Shown in pieces: positions 26,991 to 39,252 of a DNA stretch of 64,000 nucleotides. The translations under genes were made by a program, and so were the position numbers. The first letter of the stretch is position 1. Each line of letters opens with the position of its first letter. The notes beneath the pieces are model-generated. The model was given only the letters and a program-made list of their open reading frames with translations. It had not been told where the DNA came from and ran no database searches. The stretch is from Bombus terrestris (taxonomy: Eukaryota; Arthropoda; Insecta; Hymenoptera; Apidae): assembly GCF_910591885.1 (NCBI RefSeq), contig NC_063282.1, positions 3,970,001-4,034,000 on the forward strand, given 5' to 3'.

Positions 26991-29135
26991 TAATGGCGCG
27001 AGTTAAGTACAAAGGGTTAGTCAACGTCCACGCGATACAACATTTCTTTTCGCTTGAAAACAGACGTCGAATCGGTTCTGCTGGCGACTATACGTAACGT
27101 TCTCCTCGCGGCACAATTAATTGATCTTTCCAGCGTGCTTGAACTCGATAATTATCATTTGCATACGCGATCTCGTGCACTGTGAGCCCCGATCGTCTTT
27201 CTCGCTTTGCTCGGTCGACGGGGGACGGCGGCAGGTTCTCCTTCGACCGGCAATTATCGCACGGAATATCGCAATACGGCGGAAAGCTGCAGCAAGTGCG
27301 ACATTTTTCTACGTCGTTCCGCTTCATTGCAATTCGACCATGATCTATCGCTGCTTATCCACCTATTAAACCTGGAAGAACGTCGAAAACGTACCTGGGC
27401 CGCTCTTTCCTTCGATTTTGACTGGATACTACAGCCGATAAGAATCGACGATTCGTACGACGATTCCAACGACTTCTTTTACTTCCATTAATTTCTTCGA
27501 TAGGATAATTTTAGCACCAGACTTCCAGTTCGAATGTTAAACACGCGATGTGTTCCTCACTCTGATTAATCGTTTTGTTGACGATGAAGATTGGGATAAT
27601 CTTTTAACCTCCATGAATAATTTGGTGCACGTATCTATGAGATGTCGGTTGATTTCTGAAGAATTAGATACCAATCGCTGTTTAAAATTAAGCAACTGTC
27701 GGGTTAATTGTTAATTGTTGGAAAGATTTGATCATTTTCTCTCCTTAAGAGGTAGCCATTGAGTCCTATCATTTTTGTTCTATCTTCTGTTTCTTTCTAT
27801 TTCTTTTTTCAAACGACTAATTGGCTCAATTTCACGTTAGCGCGAGAGGAATGATAGAGAGAAGTATCGTAGAAATATCGGAATGATATTAACCTGGTTG
27901 CATGTACAGCACAAGAAGACTCTAACAGAGAAGGATCAAGAGATCATCGGTAGCAAGTAGACTAAGGTTGCTGAAATGATATGCTTCTCGGAAAATTGCA
28001 TAAGATCTTTAACCTGTACATAGTATAAGCAAAAAATGTCGGAGTCGTTAATAATATTTCTTTAAACAGCTTTAACATTTACGTATCGAAGATCTTGAAC
28101 TTCACATACATGGAGAATATATTTTGATCAAAATAAGAGAAAAAAGAATGATTAATCATTTCTATGTTACATTCGAACGGAGTAGAATTCCTGCGATGAA
28201 TTTATCAGAAAAATTTTCCGTTTACATAGGAGAGATCGTCGTAAAGCAGAAGTCGAGAGGTGGCTCTTTATACTCGCTGAATGGAACACGATAATGTGAC
28301 GCGAAATGGGAATAAAAGCCGACTCTGCTAAGTTTAGAAACGCAAAGCAATCCAGCCGACTAGGAACAAGATACATTACCTCTTTCAGAACTCCTCTTTT
28401 TTTTTTTTCTTTTTTACTGCCGTCTCGAGAACAATATTCATCTTTTTATTCTATTTAGCCGTCGATACAGGATGCAGATTCATCTCGCAGTTGTTTACGA
28501 GGCAAATTTCGAGGACGATCAACATTTTTCGAAAATCACGCTACCACTCCCGGCCAATTTATTATCCGCCCGCTCCTTTCTTCTACGTCATGCCTGCTTG
28601 CTTGCCTTCATATTTTTCTATATATTTTCGGAAATGAGCTACGAACCCGATTTCTCGATGACAAAACCCGCTGAACTTTCCGACAAAAGCCAAGTAATTC
28701 CGTTGATTTATGTAGAAGCGACCTTCGCTAATTTAAGATCGATAAATCCTGTTTCGAATGCTTGATAAGCCTAACAGCTGTTTATATATTAATAGAAAAT
28801 TTAATCAGAATGCAGAACGTAAAGATGTATAAAACATTCAACACATATACAGTCTTCGTTTCTTTATTGATTATTTCAATATCGATTAATTCTAATAATT
28901 TTACAATTCCACGAACGTCAGATTGCCATATAATTTCGATAGCTCGCATTCGTATTCTAAACAGTAAAATTGCTATTTTTAATCTACTGGTTGTATCTAA
29001 CGTATGAAACGAATCTCTACTCAAACTGCATTTCTCTAATCGTATCCGTAAAAATACAAATATGCATAGATATCTGCAGTCCGGTTGCAAACTTCGTAAT
29101 CCAAACTCTACGTTCTCCAATTTATTTTATTTTCA

Positions 29136-29490
29136 TTTACATTTCGAATTGCATAACTGTTTAACAGCGAACCGTAAAAGTAACGAGCGTACAAGCGAGC
29201 TAATGGCACTGTACAAGTTCGAAATGAATTTTCATCTGTAGTTCGAATCGCACAGCTATCTAAGAAAATGAAAGTTGCGGAAAGTAAAAGTTCCGAATCT
29301 AAAAATAAACCGAGCGAACCGCAACAATTCGAACTGAATTTTCAATTACGTCTCGAATCGCCTAACTGTTTAAGAGCTGTAAAGACTGTAAAAGTTCTGA
29401 GTGTAAAAGCTAATTAAACGAACTGTGCAACTTCGAAATGAATTCTCATCCGTGTGTTCGATTCGTATAAACGTTTAAGAATAAATTGTG
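29136..29490. repeat. Diverged tandem array, unit about 100-110 bp, 3.5 copies
   Basis: Each unit starts TTCGAATxGCxTAACTGTTTAA, carries one or two GTAAAAGTxxxGAGxxTAxAAGC blocks and ends AACTTCGAAATGAATTTTCATC. Starts lie near 29145, 29244, 29354 and 29459. A further, very degraded copy may precede it from about 29000. Confidence 0.72.
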
Positions 29491-29620
29491 AAAGATCGAT
29501 CTTTCGATCGTAACTCGTTGCTCGTTCGAAAGGCGTACGCGCGAAAAAGCGTCGCACTATTTACAACGAGCGTTAATTTCGCCGCGTGTTTTCATCATCA
29601 CTGAGATCATTAATGAGGGA

Positions 29621-29628
29621 TGACGTCA
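29621..29628. promoter_or_regulatory. CRE palindrome TGACGTCA in the 22 kb intron
   Basis: A perfect CREB/ATF consensus next to ATCATTAATGAGG (homeodomain-type core) and before a GC-richer segment. Function not demonstrated. Confidence 0.35.
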
Positions 29629-30548
29629 GGCGGCCCGAGGCATTCTACGCCACCAACAACTTCAATGGTATTATGGTTTCGGCGCCTGCTCGCGTGAAAA
29701 ACGCTTCCTTTTTCCTCCTTTTTCTTTTCCTCCTCTTCGGCACGCCTCCCCCTTTTGTTACGATTTCATTCACCAGCCGTTCGAACGAATCGCTCCTTTT
29801 TCTCCGTTCAACTCCAGGCACCCGCGTTTTTCTTTTATTTATTCTCTTCGCCTTAGCGCGATATATACGCGAAACCACTCCAATACTCGCGGCGTTCCTC
29901 TCAACTTCCATCTTTACTTATAAATTCGTTGCTTCTCCAAATTCTCGAGGAATGAAACGATAAGTTGGAAGCATTTTTCACGATTAACGTGTAGTCGTTT
30001 ATGCAAAACGATTCTACGAAACATCGACTGCGTATTGAGAAACGTTGTTAAAAGAATAGAATATGTTAATATTTTCTGAAGATGTTTTTTTTATGGGAGA
30101 AATATTAAATAAGATTCTATTTGCAGATAATGGAATAAAAAGATTTGTCATGCAAAGGCAGATGATTTTCTGCGCAAAAGCCAATTCAAAGTATTACATG
30201 CGATTTTTTCAATGGACCCTCAGCGTGCATAAGATACTGTTCATCAAACGACGTCATAACGACCATTGTCTTCCCCTGTACAATGACTTTCACGAGTTTC
30301 CAGACTTGAACATGCACAAGCGAGAGAAACATTCTATCAATTCTGTACGAATCCTCTCAGATGTTCAAAGTTAATCATCAAAAATGACATAAGCCCTGTG
30401 CAAATATATTTCCTTCCAAACTCTGTTGGCCATTCAACCAACTGTGACTTGTCATTCTAAAAACACTGGACGATTGGATTTTACCTTTCTGATATATTCT
30501 TGCGTCGAGAAATCGTCATTCGTCGTCCATTGTGTATTCTATTGTGTC

Positions 30549-30615
30549 GGCAACTAAGTGATTGCGGATTTTGTCAATACCACCTAATGGCAAAATCCGC
30601 AATCACTTAGTTGCC
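30549..30615. mobile_element. Perfect 25-bp inverted repeat: back-to-back mariner-type TIRs (mini-MITE)
   Basis: The left arm 30549-30573 (starting GGCAACTAAGTGATTGCGG) and right arm 30591-30615 are exact reverse complements over 25 bp, separated by a 17-nt spacer. From memory, the arm resembles terminal inverted repeats of Tc1/mariner-type elements in Hymenoptera (a GGCAACTAAGTxATTGCGG-type end). The piece is therefore best read as an extreme internal deletion derivative in which only the two termini remain. Transcribed, it would form a very stable hairpin. One copy of the same terminus occurs at 44335-44362, supporting a dispersed element rather than a unique hairpin gene. Confidence 0.7.
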
Positions 30616-31999
30616 AAGCCAATACGTAAGTTGAAAAAGAAAAAGCAAAGAAAAACACGATATTCGATTATGGTTATCGTTTCATATAGCAACGATAATT
30701 TACAGTAATTATCGTTGAGCAACCGTAACAGGGATTGGCAAGACGGTAGAAACTTCGTAAAGATTGGCCAAGTTGCCTACGTGTGGCGCGATTCTAACTG
30801 TAATCAAGTATTTAACCGAGCAACGAGACAAATGTAATGAGGGAACGAGCGGAGACAATCGTCGCCGGAAAACCGAAAAATCTGTCGCGGGCACCGGAAG
30901 CTTCCAACGAACGGCGACCTCGAGCAACCGCGAGACAATGCGAAAAGACATAATTGCGAGAGCGTGAGATTGCCTTGTGTATATATGTATATTATACTAC
31001 ATCTTATGCCATGCGAAAAAAAAGAGAAAAAAAAAAAGGAACACAGGGAATTAATAACGAAATCACGTTGCCATTACCTTGGAACAATTTCGACAACCAG
31101 GCATTAAGTCTTAAATTACGACTGATCTTCGGACAAATCGTATAATTCGTATAATTAAAAGCGAAGGTAATTCTTAATCAGGCAACCTTGTATCGATTGT
31201 GCAATTTAATTAATCCTTTTAAGACTGAGTGTTCTTTCGACAGTGGGAACAAGTCCATTTTCGTCAATTGTTAATGATAGAAATACACCTGCTCCGATGA
31301 ATTGTAATCTTATTGATGTAGTTCGATATAAAACGGTGGTGGAATTTTTGTAATTGAATAACGTTATATTGTAAAGGATAAAAAGGATTGGAAGATATAC
31401 GACGAGGAAAAAAGAGAAATTTTACTTTGGAATCCATACACCGTGAATTTTGATCATTTTCGTACTAAATATTCGCCATGTGGCTAACAGTCATCTATTT
31501 TATGATACACGTTATATTTATTCGTTGATTTTACCGAATATAAAATCCGGTTTGCAAAATTACACTGTCTTCTTTCTATTTTCTATTTTATGAATTTTCT
31601 TTCATCTTCCACTTACTCGATTGATTTTGATTTTAAGCAGAACCTTATAACAGCTCGTTAGAATAGAAAGAATCGGTGAAAGTCGAGGGTTGGTCCATGA
31701 ATGGACGAATGAAAGTAAAAATTTCACTAAATAAAAAGTCAACGCGAAAAGAGACTCTCTTTTGCGGAACTTAAGCTCGCGGGAAACGGGACTAATGGTC
31801 GTGGGAGCGCACCAATTGTCTCCATTGTGACACATGTTTATAATTGTTTACCAGCTGCGTCGAAACGAGCCGGAATTCGACTAGCCTCTGCCTCTTTCGT
31901 CGAGGAATTTCGACCGTTCCTCTCGACCAACCAACGATTCTTTCTCCTCTTCGTAGTTTCTTAAATTCCTCTGTTTCGTAGCAATTAAGATATTGCTAT

Positions 32000-32056
32000 T
32001 TTAAAACGATTACACGAGTGATAATTATTTTAAACGATTACTTAAATGATAATTAT
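32000..32056. repeat. 28-bp tandem duplication
   Basis: TTAAAACGATTACACGAGTG and TTTAAACGATTACTTAAATG, each followed by ATAATTATT, are two adjacent copies with 28-bp spacing. A third TTTAAAC start follows and then diverges. Confidence 0.65.
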
Positions 32057-33205
32057 TTTAAACAGCGAACGATTAAGATTTTTGCAAATCGATTTAGAAT
32101 GAAAATATTCCGTGCAATGGATCGAATAATTTTTGCCCGTTCGAAGGCAGAAAATCTTTCGAGACGAAGTTTCGACGAGCTTGAAGCGTAGTCGTAAGTT
32201 TCAAATGTATTCTATGCAGAGAATTAATTATATATCGTGAAAATCACGCGGCGATAAAATATTGTACGGTATAAATTATTCCACTTGTCAAACACGAATG
32301 CATTGGAGGAAAGGGGAAAAAAATTGCCGCGTTACGAAATATCAATAGTGGAGATAGAAAGAAATAAAAGTTTCGATTATTTGACTCTGATTTGCCAATT
32401 CTCATTGAACAATTCCAATTCAGATTAAAAAAAGAATTCAACGTTTCAATAAAATTCAAACATCTAAATACAGGAATTTCGATTTGAAGAAGAAGTTGAG
32501 ATTCGCGGGGAAATAATCCTTTGATATATTTGTATCTCTGGAAATAAGTGAAAATTCTATTTCTTTAATTTCAACGTCTCTGTTCTTTAGATTGAAGATC
32601 CGCAGTGTAAACTGGAAAAAGAAAATCGTTGATATTCGTAGGAAAACAATTCAATATCGAGTTTCAATATCTCAATTTTAGCTGGCCAATTTCACAAGAT
32701 AAATAAATACATAAAATACAAATGAAATTGCAAAAATATCAACGGCATGATAATTCCTAGGAAAATCGTTTTTTCCACATATATACATACGTGCATAGAT
32801 AATACGCATGACTATAAATACATATAAAACTACTCTACCATAAAAATAGATATAAATCGCGAGTAACGAAAAGCGAAAAGAATGTTTAAGAACATGTGGA
32901 AAAAATGTTGACATTTCTAGCAAAATAATTCCTGTTAGATCGATATAAACTGTGACTGGTAAAGAGATGAAAAAGTGTTTGAAAATGATGGGGAAAAATG
33001 AACGAAAAATTGTGCTGTTCGTATGATCGAAGAATGAAAGCGACGGGTGAAAGGGTCGGGCGATAAAGAGGCACGCTGTTATCATTACGATTCTGATTCG
33101 GGCCATTAAGATCTCTGTCGTAACAGCCGCGAACACGACGCCGTGGCCTGTGCTTGTCTCCTCGACACTCATGAATATTCGATTGCGAGTCGTCGAGAGC
33201 GATCG

Positions 33206-33213
33206 TGACGTCA
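33206..33213. promoter_or_regulatory. CRE palindrome TGACGTCA in the 22 kb intron
   Basis: A perfect CREB/ATF consensus within a CpG-rich segment (about 33100-33235) distinct from its A+T-rich surroundings. Function not demonstrated. Confidence 0.35.
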
Positions 33214-36200
33214 TCGAGTCGGAAGGATCAAGGATCCTGTCTCTCTGCGCTTTCGATTGGTTTCACTGTCTCGCGATGCACCGTATGCCTTTTTGCTTCG
33301 ATTAATAGAAACACGGAAGGCCCGCGGGCTATCTTTTTTTAAAGAAAAAGAGGAAAGGGAAGAAAAATGTTGCGAAATAGCGGAATGGAAAATAGGACAC
33401 GTCGAGAATATATTTATTGCTGAAGGAGCAAATAGCCGAAACTGGCGATAGGTCACTCGGACGTTATTGGCGCCTGATAAAGAATTCTTGATAAAGAAAC
33501 AGAAAGAAGAAGATGCAACAATGATGGAAATTAAAGATTTGAAAAGTAATACGCATAATACGCTTGTAACTAATAGAACACAATGTAAAATAAATTTTAA
33601 GTTTCCTGGACGAAATAAATCCTTTGCATCGCCTATTGAAACTGTACTAATTCGCTTAATAACACTAGCAATTATCTGATTATTTATTAATTAGAGGAAT
33701 TAGTAACTAAGGTAACCGTATTAAATTGAGAAAATAATATATTTGAATATTTATATGTTTTTAGAAGAATACTATACTGCAAATATTACTTGAATATTTA
33801 TATATTTCTAACAAGCGTGCAATTCTGGTCGCTAATACTTTACCACGAGATGTGACGCTAAACCATAAATAAACAAGTAAATAAAAAAGGAAGTGTAGGT
33901 AAATGGAATAAAAGTTTTGCTTAAAGCGTTGATCGATCTTTGACGGGGAAAATATTTGCCGGTAATATTGGTATTCGTTACATGCATATTAGATTCGCGT
34001 TACGTATTAACATGTCAAATTCAGATTTACGCGAATGTTAATTTTTAAGCAGATAAAAATTCTTAGAAGAATCTCGATATTCGTGTTATTAATTTCTCTA
34101 AAACATGAATCTGTCTAATCTAAAATATGAATAATTATCATTTGATTCTACGATTTAGAATTTCGCAAAAAAAAAGAACAAGGAAATCGCCATTTATAAT
34201 CGAGGCCAATTTCAAAATTCCCATTTACTTCTCGTACAGTGAAATTCAGTAAACTCAGCAAGCGAGAAATCAATTATTAAAAGATCCGATAACGCCACTC
34301 TATCTAATTCTAAATTACATTCGCTCAGTATTCAAACGATGTGTAATCGCGATTTTGACGTTTCCTTAAAACCCATTTACAACTTGCAAAAGTAATTTTT
34401 TCAATCGTTCAAGGATATACAAAGATGTTTGAGTTCGTCGAAATCTGTGATCTTCGATTCGAAGGAAGAAAATTGATGGAACTACGCCTTATAATCTTGG
34501 AAACATTTCGCAGAATAAAGAGGGATAAATACAATAGAATTTTTATGTTTCTCGCCCTTCCACTCGAATCTTTACTACTCTTACTTTTATTTTTATTTTT
34601 CTTCGCACATCGAATTGCATAAATTCTTCATTTTTGCCATTCCGACGGATTATAATTTTTTGCAGCCGATAGTTCGTTCAAGTTCAAGAATTAACCGGCT
34701 TGAATTATGCAAACGACTGGCAGCAAAATGTTAGCGGTAGCGGGGAACAGCGATCGATCTCATTCGATGCTCAACGAGGTGCACCATGGAAGAGTCTGTG
34801 TGCGCACAACACCGAGTAATATAAAATTTAGATCGGGACGAGCTACGATCGCAAGTTCGTACGTGCGGAAACCGAGATTTCGAAGAATCGGGTGGACCTT
34901 ACGATAAATCCGTGACACGCCGAGAAATTCAATTAGATATCTCCCTCAGTGCTCGTTGAATTTAATTATCCGTTTACTTGATTTTTCAAATTGAGTCTTG
35001 TGTCTTGGAATGCTTGAAAGGAGACTGTGTATTTAATATTAGTCATTCTTCTAAAAAATTTCCACATATGTCACAACGTGGTAAACGGCTTTAAGCTGTT
35101 TCCGAACATCGTTCGATTAATTTTGACGTCTATCCATCGCAAACTATTCCTTCAAACTCTTAATGAAATTCCTCTTGAGCGTAGAATCTATCAATATCAC
35201 TAAGATTTGAAGCGATACGATGATAAAAAAACTCAGAGTCTCGTGGAGTGAGTATTACGCTCTTCGAAATACGAACGAGGGAATCAAATGTCTTGCGAAG
35301 CGCCTGTGAATGTGAATAACTTGCAGCTCCTATCGTTGGCGATTAACTTTTTGCAAACTTTCGACGAGGCTTTGCAAAGATCCAAAATTCCACGGATTTA
35401 AATAACGAGAAACTCAAAACTTTCAGAATATAAATCGACGGCTGGCGTACAAATTTCTAAAGATTTCAAAATCCGAAGAATTTAAATCGAAAGTTCCGAC
35501 GAATTATGCGCGGCAGAAAATTACAAAATTTCGGCAATTTGAGCATGAAAGGAACAAAGAGGGTAAAAAATAAAAAAGGAAAAAACAAAGAAATTCCAAA
35601 GCTGCGAAAGACAACAGAGAGAACGAACGTCTTCCTACGCTACGATCTCGTCCAGCGACAAAAGGAGCTAGTGGCGATCCGCGACGTGGCTGTTTCTCGT
35701 TTTAACAAGACATTTTAGTCGATGAGCGTACGCCCGAGGCGACTATTGTCCGGGGAGCTGAAAAGGTCCCGAGACGGAATTAAAAATCAGATGCACATTT
35801 GGCAAGGCCGTTATGTCATCGAGCAACTATTAGACCAGTTAGCCGATCACCTCGAGGGCATCTGCATATACGTAGGCCGAGATCGTTAAGAAATCGTTCT
35901 CGTGGCGGTCGTTAAAAAATATTTTTCTCGCTGTACCAACGCGACAGAGAATTCGAGAGCTTGTGGAGGAATGGAACGTCGGCGAAGGGGAAGAGCGAAG
36001 AAGCAACCACGACTTCTTTGGTATTTCTAAAGGTTTTTCATTACACGGAGTGGCTGACGCGACTCTTGTTCCTTTTTCCTCGTTCGAATTCTGGCACGCC
36101 AATGAAATTCCCCCGGAAGAGGTCTCGCTGCCGCCATTTAAATCTCCATAGATAGGAAAATCTTGACGCTGCTTTCTTTCCACGGCCAGTCGCGTTTCTC

Positions 36201-39035
36201 GACGTTACGGCGTTTACGCGACGAATCTCGCCGATTTGCTATGTTTCTTCGTTGCTGATGCTTCGACTTCGTCTGTGACGAACGTTACACAACGTGACAG
36301 TGTTTCGCTGTACGTTAAAATTTGGATCGCGAGGGGCAGAATTCTCAAGATTTTCAAGAGGATCGATAGCTATATAGATGCGATATATATGGAAATTGCG
36401 AATATACAATTAGGAATATCGATGATTTCTCGAAGGATATTGCAATAGATTTTTAATTTCTTTTACATAAGAAACCTACATTTTGATATTCGAACATTTT
36501 CTAGCTGTTTCTAATCGCGGAGCGAAATTTGGATTTCAAAGGGAAAGAGCGAAATAATGCGATATAATTTTGGAAACTATTTGAAGAATATCGTATAATA
36601 CTATTCAGGAAATCAATTTAAATCAATTCGATTTAAATCTTTCAAATAAATATGATACGCTTTATTGCTGGCAGAAAGAAAACGACACGTAAAAAGACGG
36701 GAAATCTCTAAATAAAGAGCTTAATTACGTTTTTAAAAGATTGACAAACTGAATGACAAGTTAAACATCGCTTCGATAAAACTGTATCTGAAAAATTCCT
36801 TATCTGGAGCCATAGTGTCTTTCTGTTAGCCGAAAAACTTCCATCTGTATTAAAAATTGACCCCGAATTCTAGCAAACTTACAGGGAGAACTGAATAAAA
36901 ACAGAATAATCGCTTAATAAAATTGATCGCTGGCAGCGATTCGTCAGCAAAACGAAGCGACACGAGGAAAATTGAAACAGTGTAACGTGGAGGAGAGATC
37001 GAGAATCTATCGGTTTGCAGTCAGAAGACATTCATTTTTTTCTTTAGTAGCGGAATTTCCCGGAGTTAAGGAAGCGAGGGAATGTTTTTTCCTCGAGTAG
37101 ACAGACCGTCTGGCGATCGTCTGGCTCGGCTGATCGGTAGTTCAGGTGTTTTTACGGGTCTCTCCCTCTCTTCCCTTAAAACTCCAGTTTTTCTCCCCCT
37201 CTGTTGCTTCAGTTTGATGGCTTTTCCAGAGATTTTACCGCCCAGCCTTCGAGTTTTACGACGTCGTTGCTGGATTTTATATCACGACGTAGCGGCAGCT
37301 CGTCGATGAGCAACGACTCGATTTACACGTCGCTTTACAGAAACATATCCGCGGAAACGAGCCCTTCCAGACTTAAATTCGCTCTACACTTCCTTTACTT
37401 CCACTTTTCGCGCCAGACGACAGATATCAAGAACGATTTCTACGTGCCGTTTCGACGCCATTGTCTCGTACATAGGCGCTAATTGGAAGATTTTTAAGAA
37501 TTATCGCCGACCTGACTTTTTCTTTCTTCTTGTCCTGTTCTTGAGGATTCTCAGACTGGTCGCGTTGAAAATCACAACGCCAGCATAATCAGTGGAAGCA
37601 TTATACTTAATTATCGAGGATTAATAAGACATTGATCGTTCGTGTAATCGGTTTAAACTAAATTGTATCACGATTCTTTCTAATTACATTCAATTAATTA
37701 GCGACTTGGTGATACGATTCTTTGAAATATTTGTTTCTGACCAATTATTCGCTAATTAGAAGATGGTGATCATGAAAGCTCGATAATTTAACAAGACTCA
37801 CAGTGGCTTCGGTGATTTAGAAATTTTTCACAAATTTTGAAAGATTGTAATTTGTATTCTTAATTCTTCGCGGGTCTTTTCTTTCGACACAATATCGTGG
37901 ACGCTTGATTTACTTGAGAATTATTACGACAAACGTAGTTTTAACTGAGACAATTCTCTTGAATTATGCATTTACAGAAAATATTAAGGCGCAAGAATGC
38001 GCGTAAGAAATATCCAAAGTATACTCTTCGCGATATATTTCACGATTCCAACGTAGATTTTCTTTTCTTAATTACGCGCATAAGAATTGTAAACTCCGCA
38101 TAACGTTACACGGTCCAGCCAAACCAAATAACATTATCAACCTAATCAATAAAATTAACTGCAACCTATATACCTTTTTCAGTAACTTCGGCATTACACG
38201 AATCATAAAATTGCGTTTCATAATGACTCTCGATTCGACTCAGTCTCTTAAAAGGAGCCAGGTGGATTAAACCGAGAGAAAAAATCAGATTTACGACGAA
38301 TGCAAGTCATTCGACTGTAAAACAGCCGGCTGTTTGCGTTCATTTACGAATCTCGAACGGAAACGAAAGCGAGAGATGTCCATCTTGTTACGTGGATCAT
38401 CGTAAGTTCGATCGAGGTTGGCTTTCGCGGGACGAAATTCGTCGATTCTTTGCTCCAGGCGTAACTTCGACACTTATCGTCGTTAGCGCGGACCTGTTTA
38501 ACGAAGGAAGCGCAGAAACGCGAAACCGCTGGCTGCGAAATTACGTTTTCGCAATGCTTTGGCGAATTGGATCTATCGACTCGCGAATTTCCGACTACGC
38601 AGTGTTGAAAAAATCGGAAAAAGTTTCCTGAGTTAAAGCGGATATTGGCAAATATAAAATGAATTTTTCACTTTCAATTTCTTTTGTTACGAGTTAGGAT
38701 TGTCGTGATCTTTCCTCTAGATCTTTGAACTCGTGTATGCTCGTTATCGATCTATGCTTCCAAACAACATTTTCACGCGTCAAACAAGTCTCGATTCTGC
38801 TCGACAAATAAATAATTACACGCTGGATAAATCATCTAATTACGACAAGAAAAATAGCATGGTAAATCGACGTACATGTACGAGATCGAAACAGACTGTT
38901 AAATATATTCGCCATTCCCTGGATAAATATCTTGTTAACCGCCAAATAAATAATACCTAAAAATAATTACCCGACTTTTCTTCGATTTTCGTGAATTTAC
39001 AGAAAATTCGAACACGCATACAAAATACAATACAT

Positions 39036-39252
39036 TAGGTTGTCCGAAAAGTGTCTTTCTTTTACTGACACGTCTTTTACAACAACGCACTTTTATACAA
39101 ACGTGAAACCTAATCTATCAAACGCTGTGATCTTTATCTCGATAGAACAAAATGGATAATACGATAAATTCGATAAAATAATATAAAAGGGAAAATGTTG
39201 TGCATCCATTATTTCCTTATGAAACGAAAGAAACTTTCCGGACGACCTACTA
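39036..39252 (+). mobile_element. Mariner-type MITE, copy 2 (about 217 bp)
   Basis: It begins TAGGTTGTCCGAAAAGTG and ends AACTTTCCGGACGACCTA, an imperfect inverted repeat with TA at both borders. It shares the left terminus and the interior segment AGAACAAAATGGATAATACG through CCATTATTTCCTTATGAAAC with copy 1, but is about 60 bp longer in the left half. The two copies therefore come from one family, copy 1 carrying an internal deletion or copy 2 an insertion. It encodes nothing intact. Confidence 0.75.

Noticed and set aside
32678..33214. 178-codon minus-strand frame with hydrophobic stretches
   Set aside because: Hydrophobicity comes from A+T-rich codons (Ile/Phe/Tyr); no known membrane-protein motif, and it lies inside the 22 kb intron.
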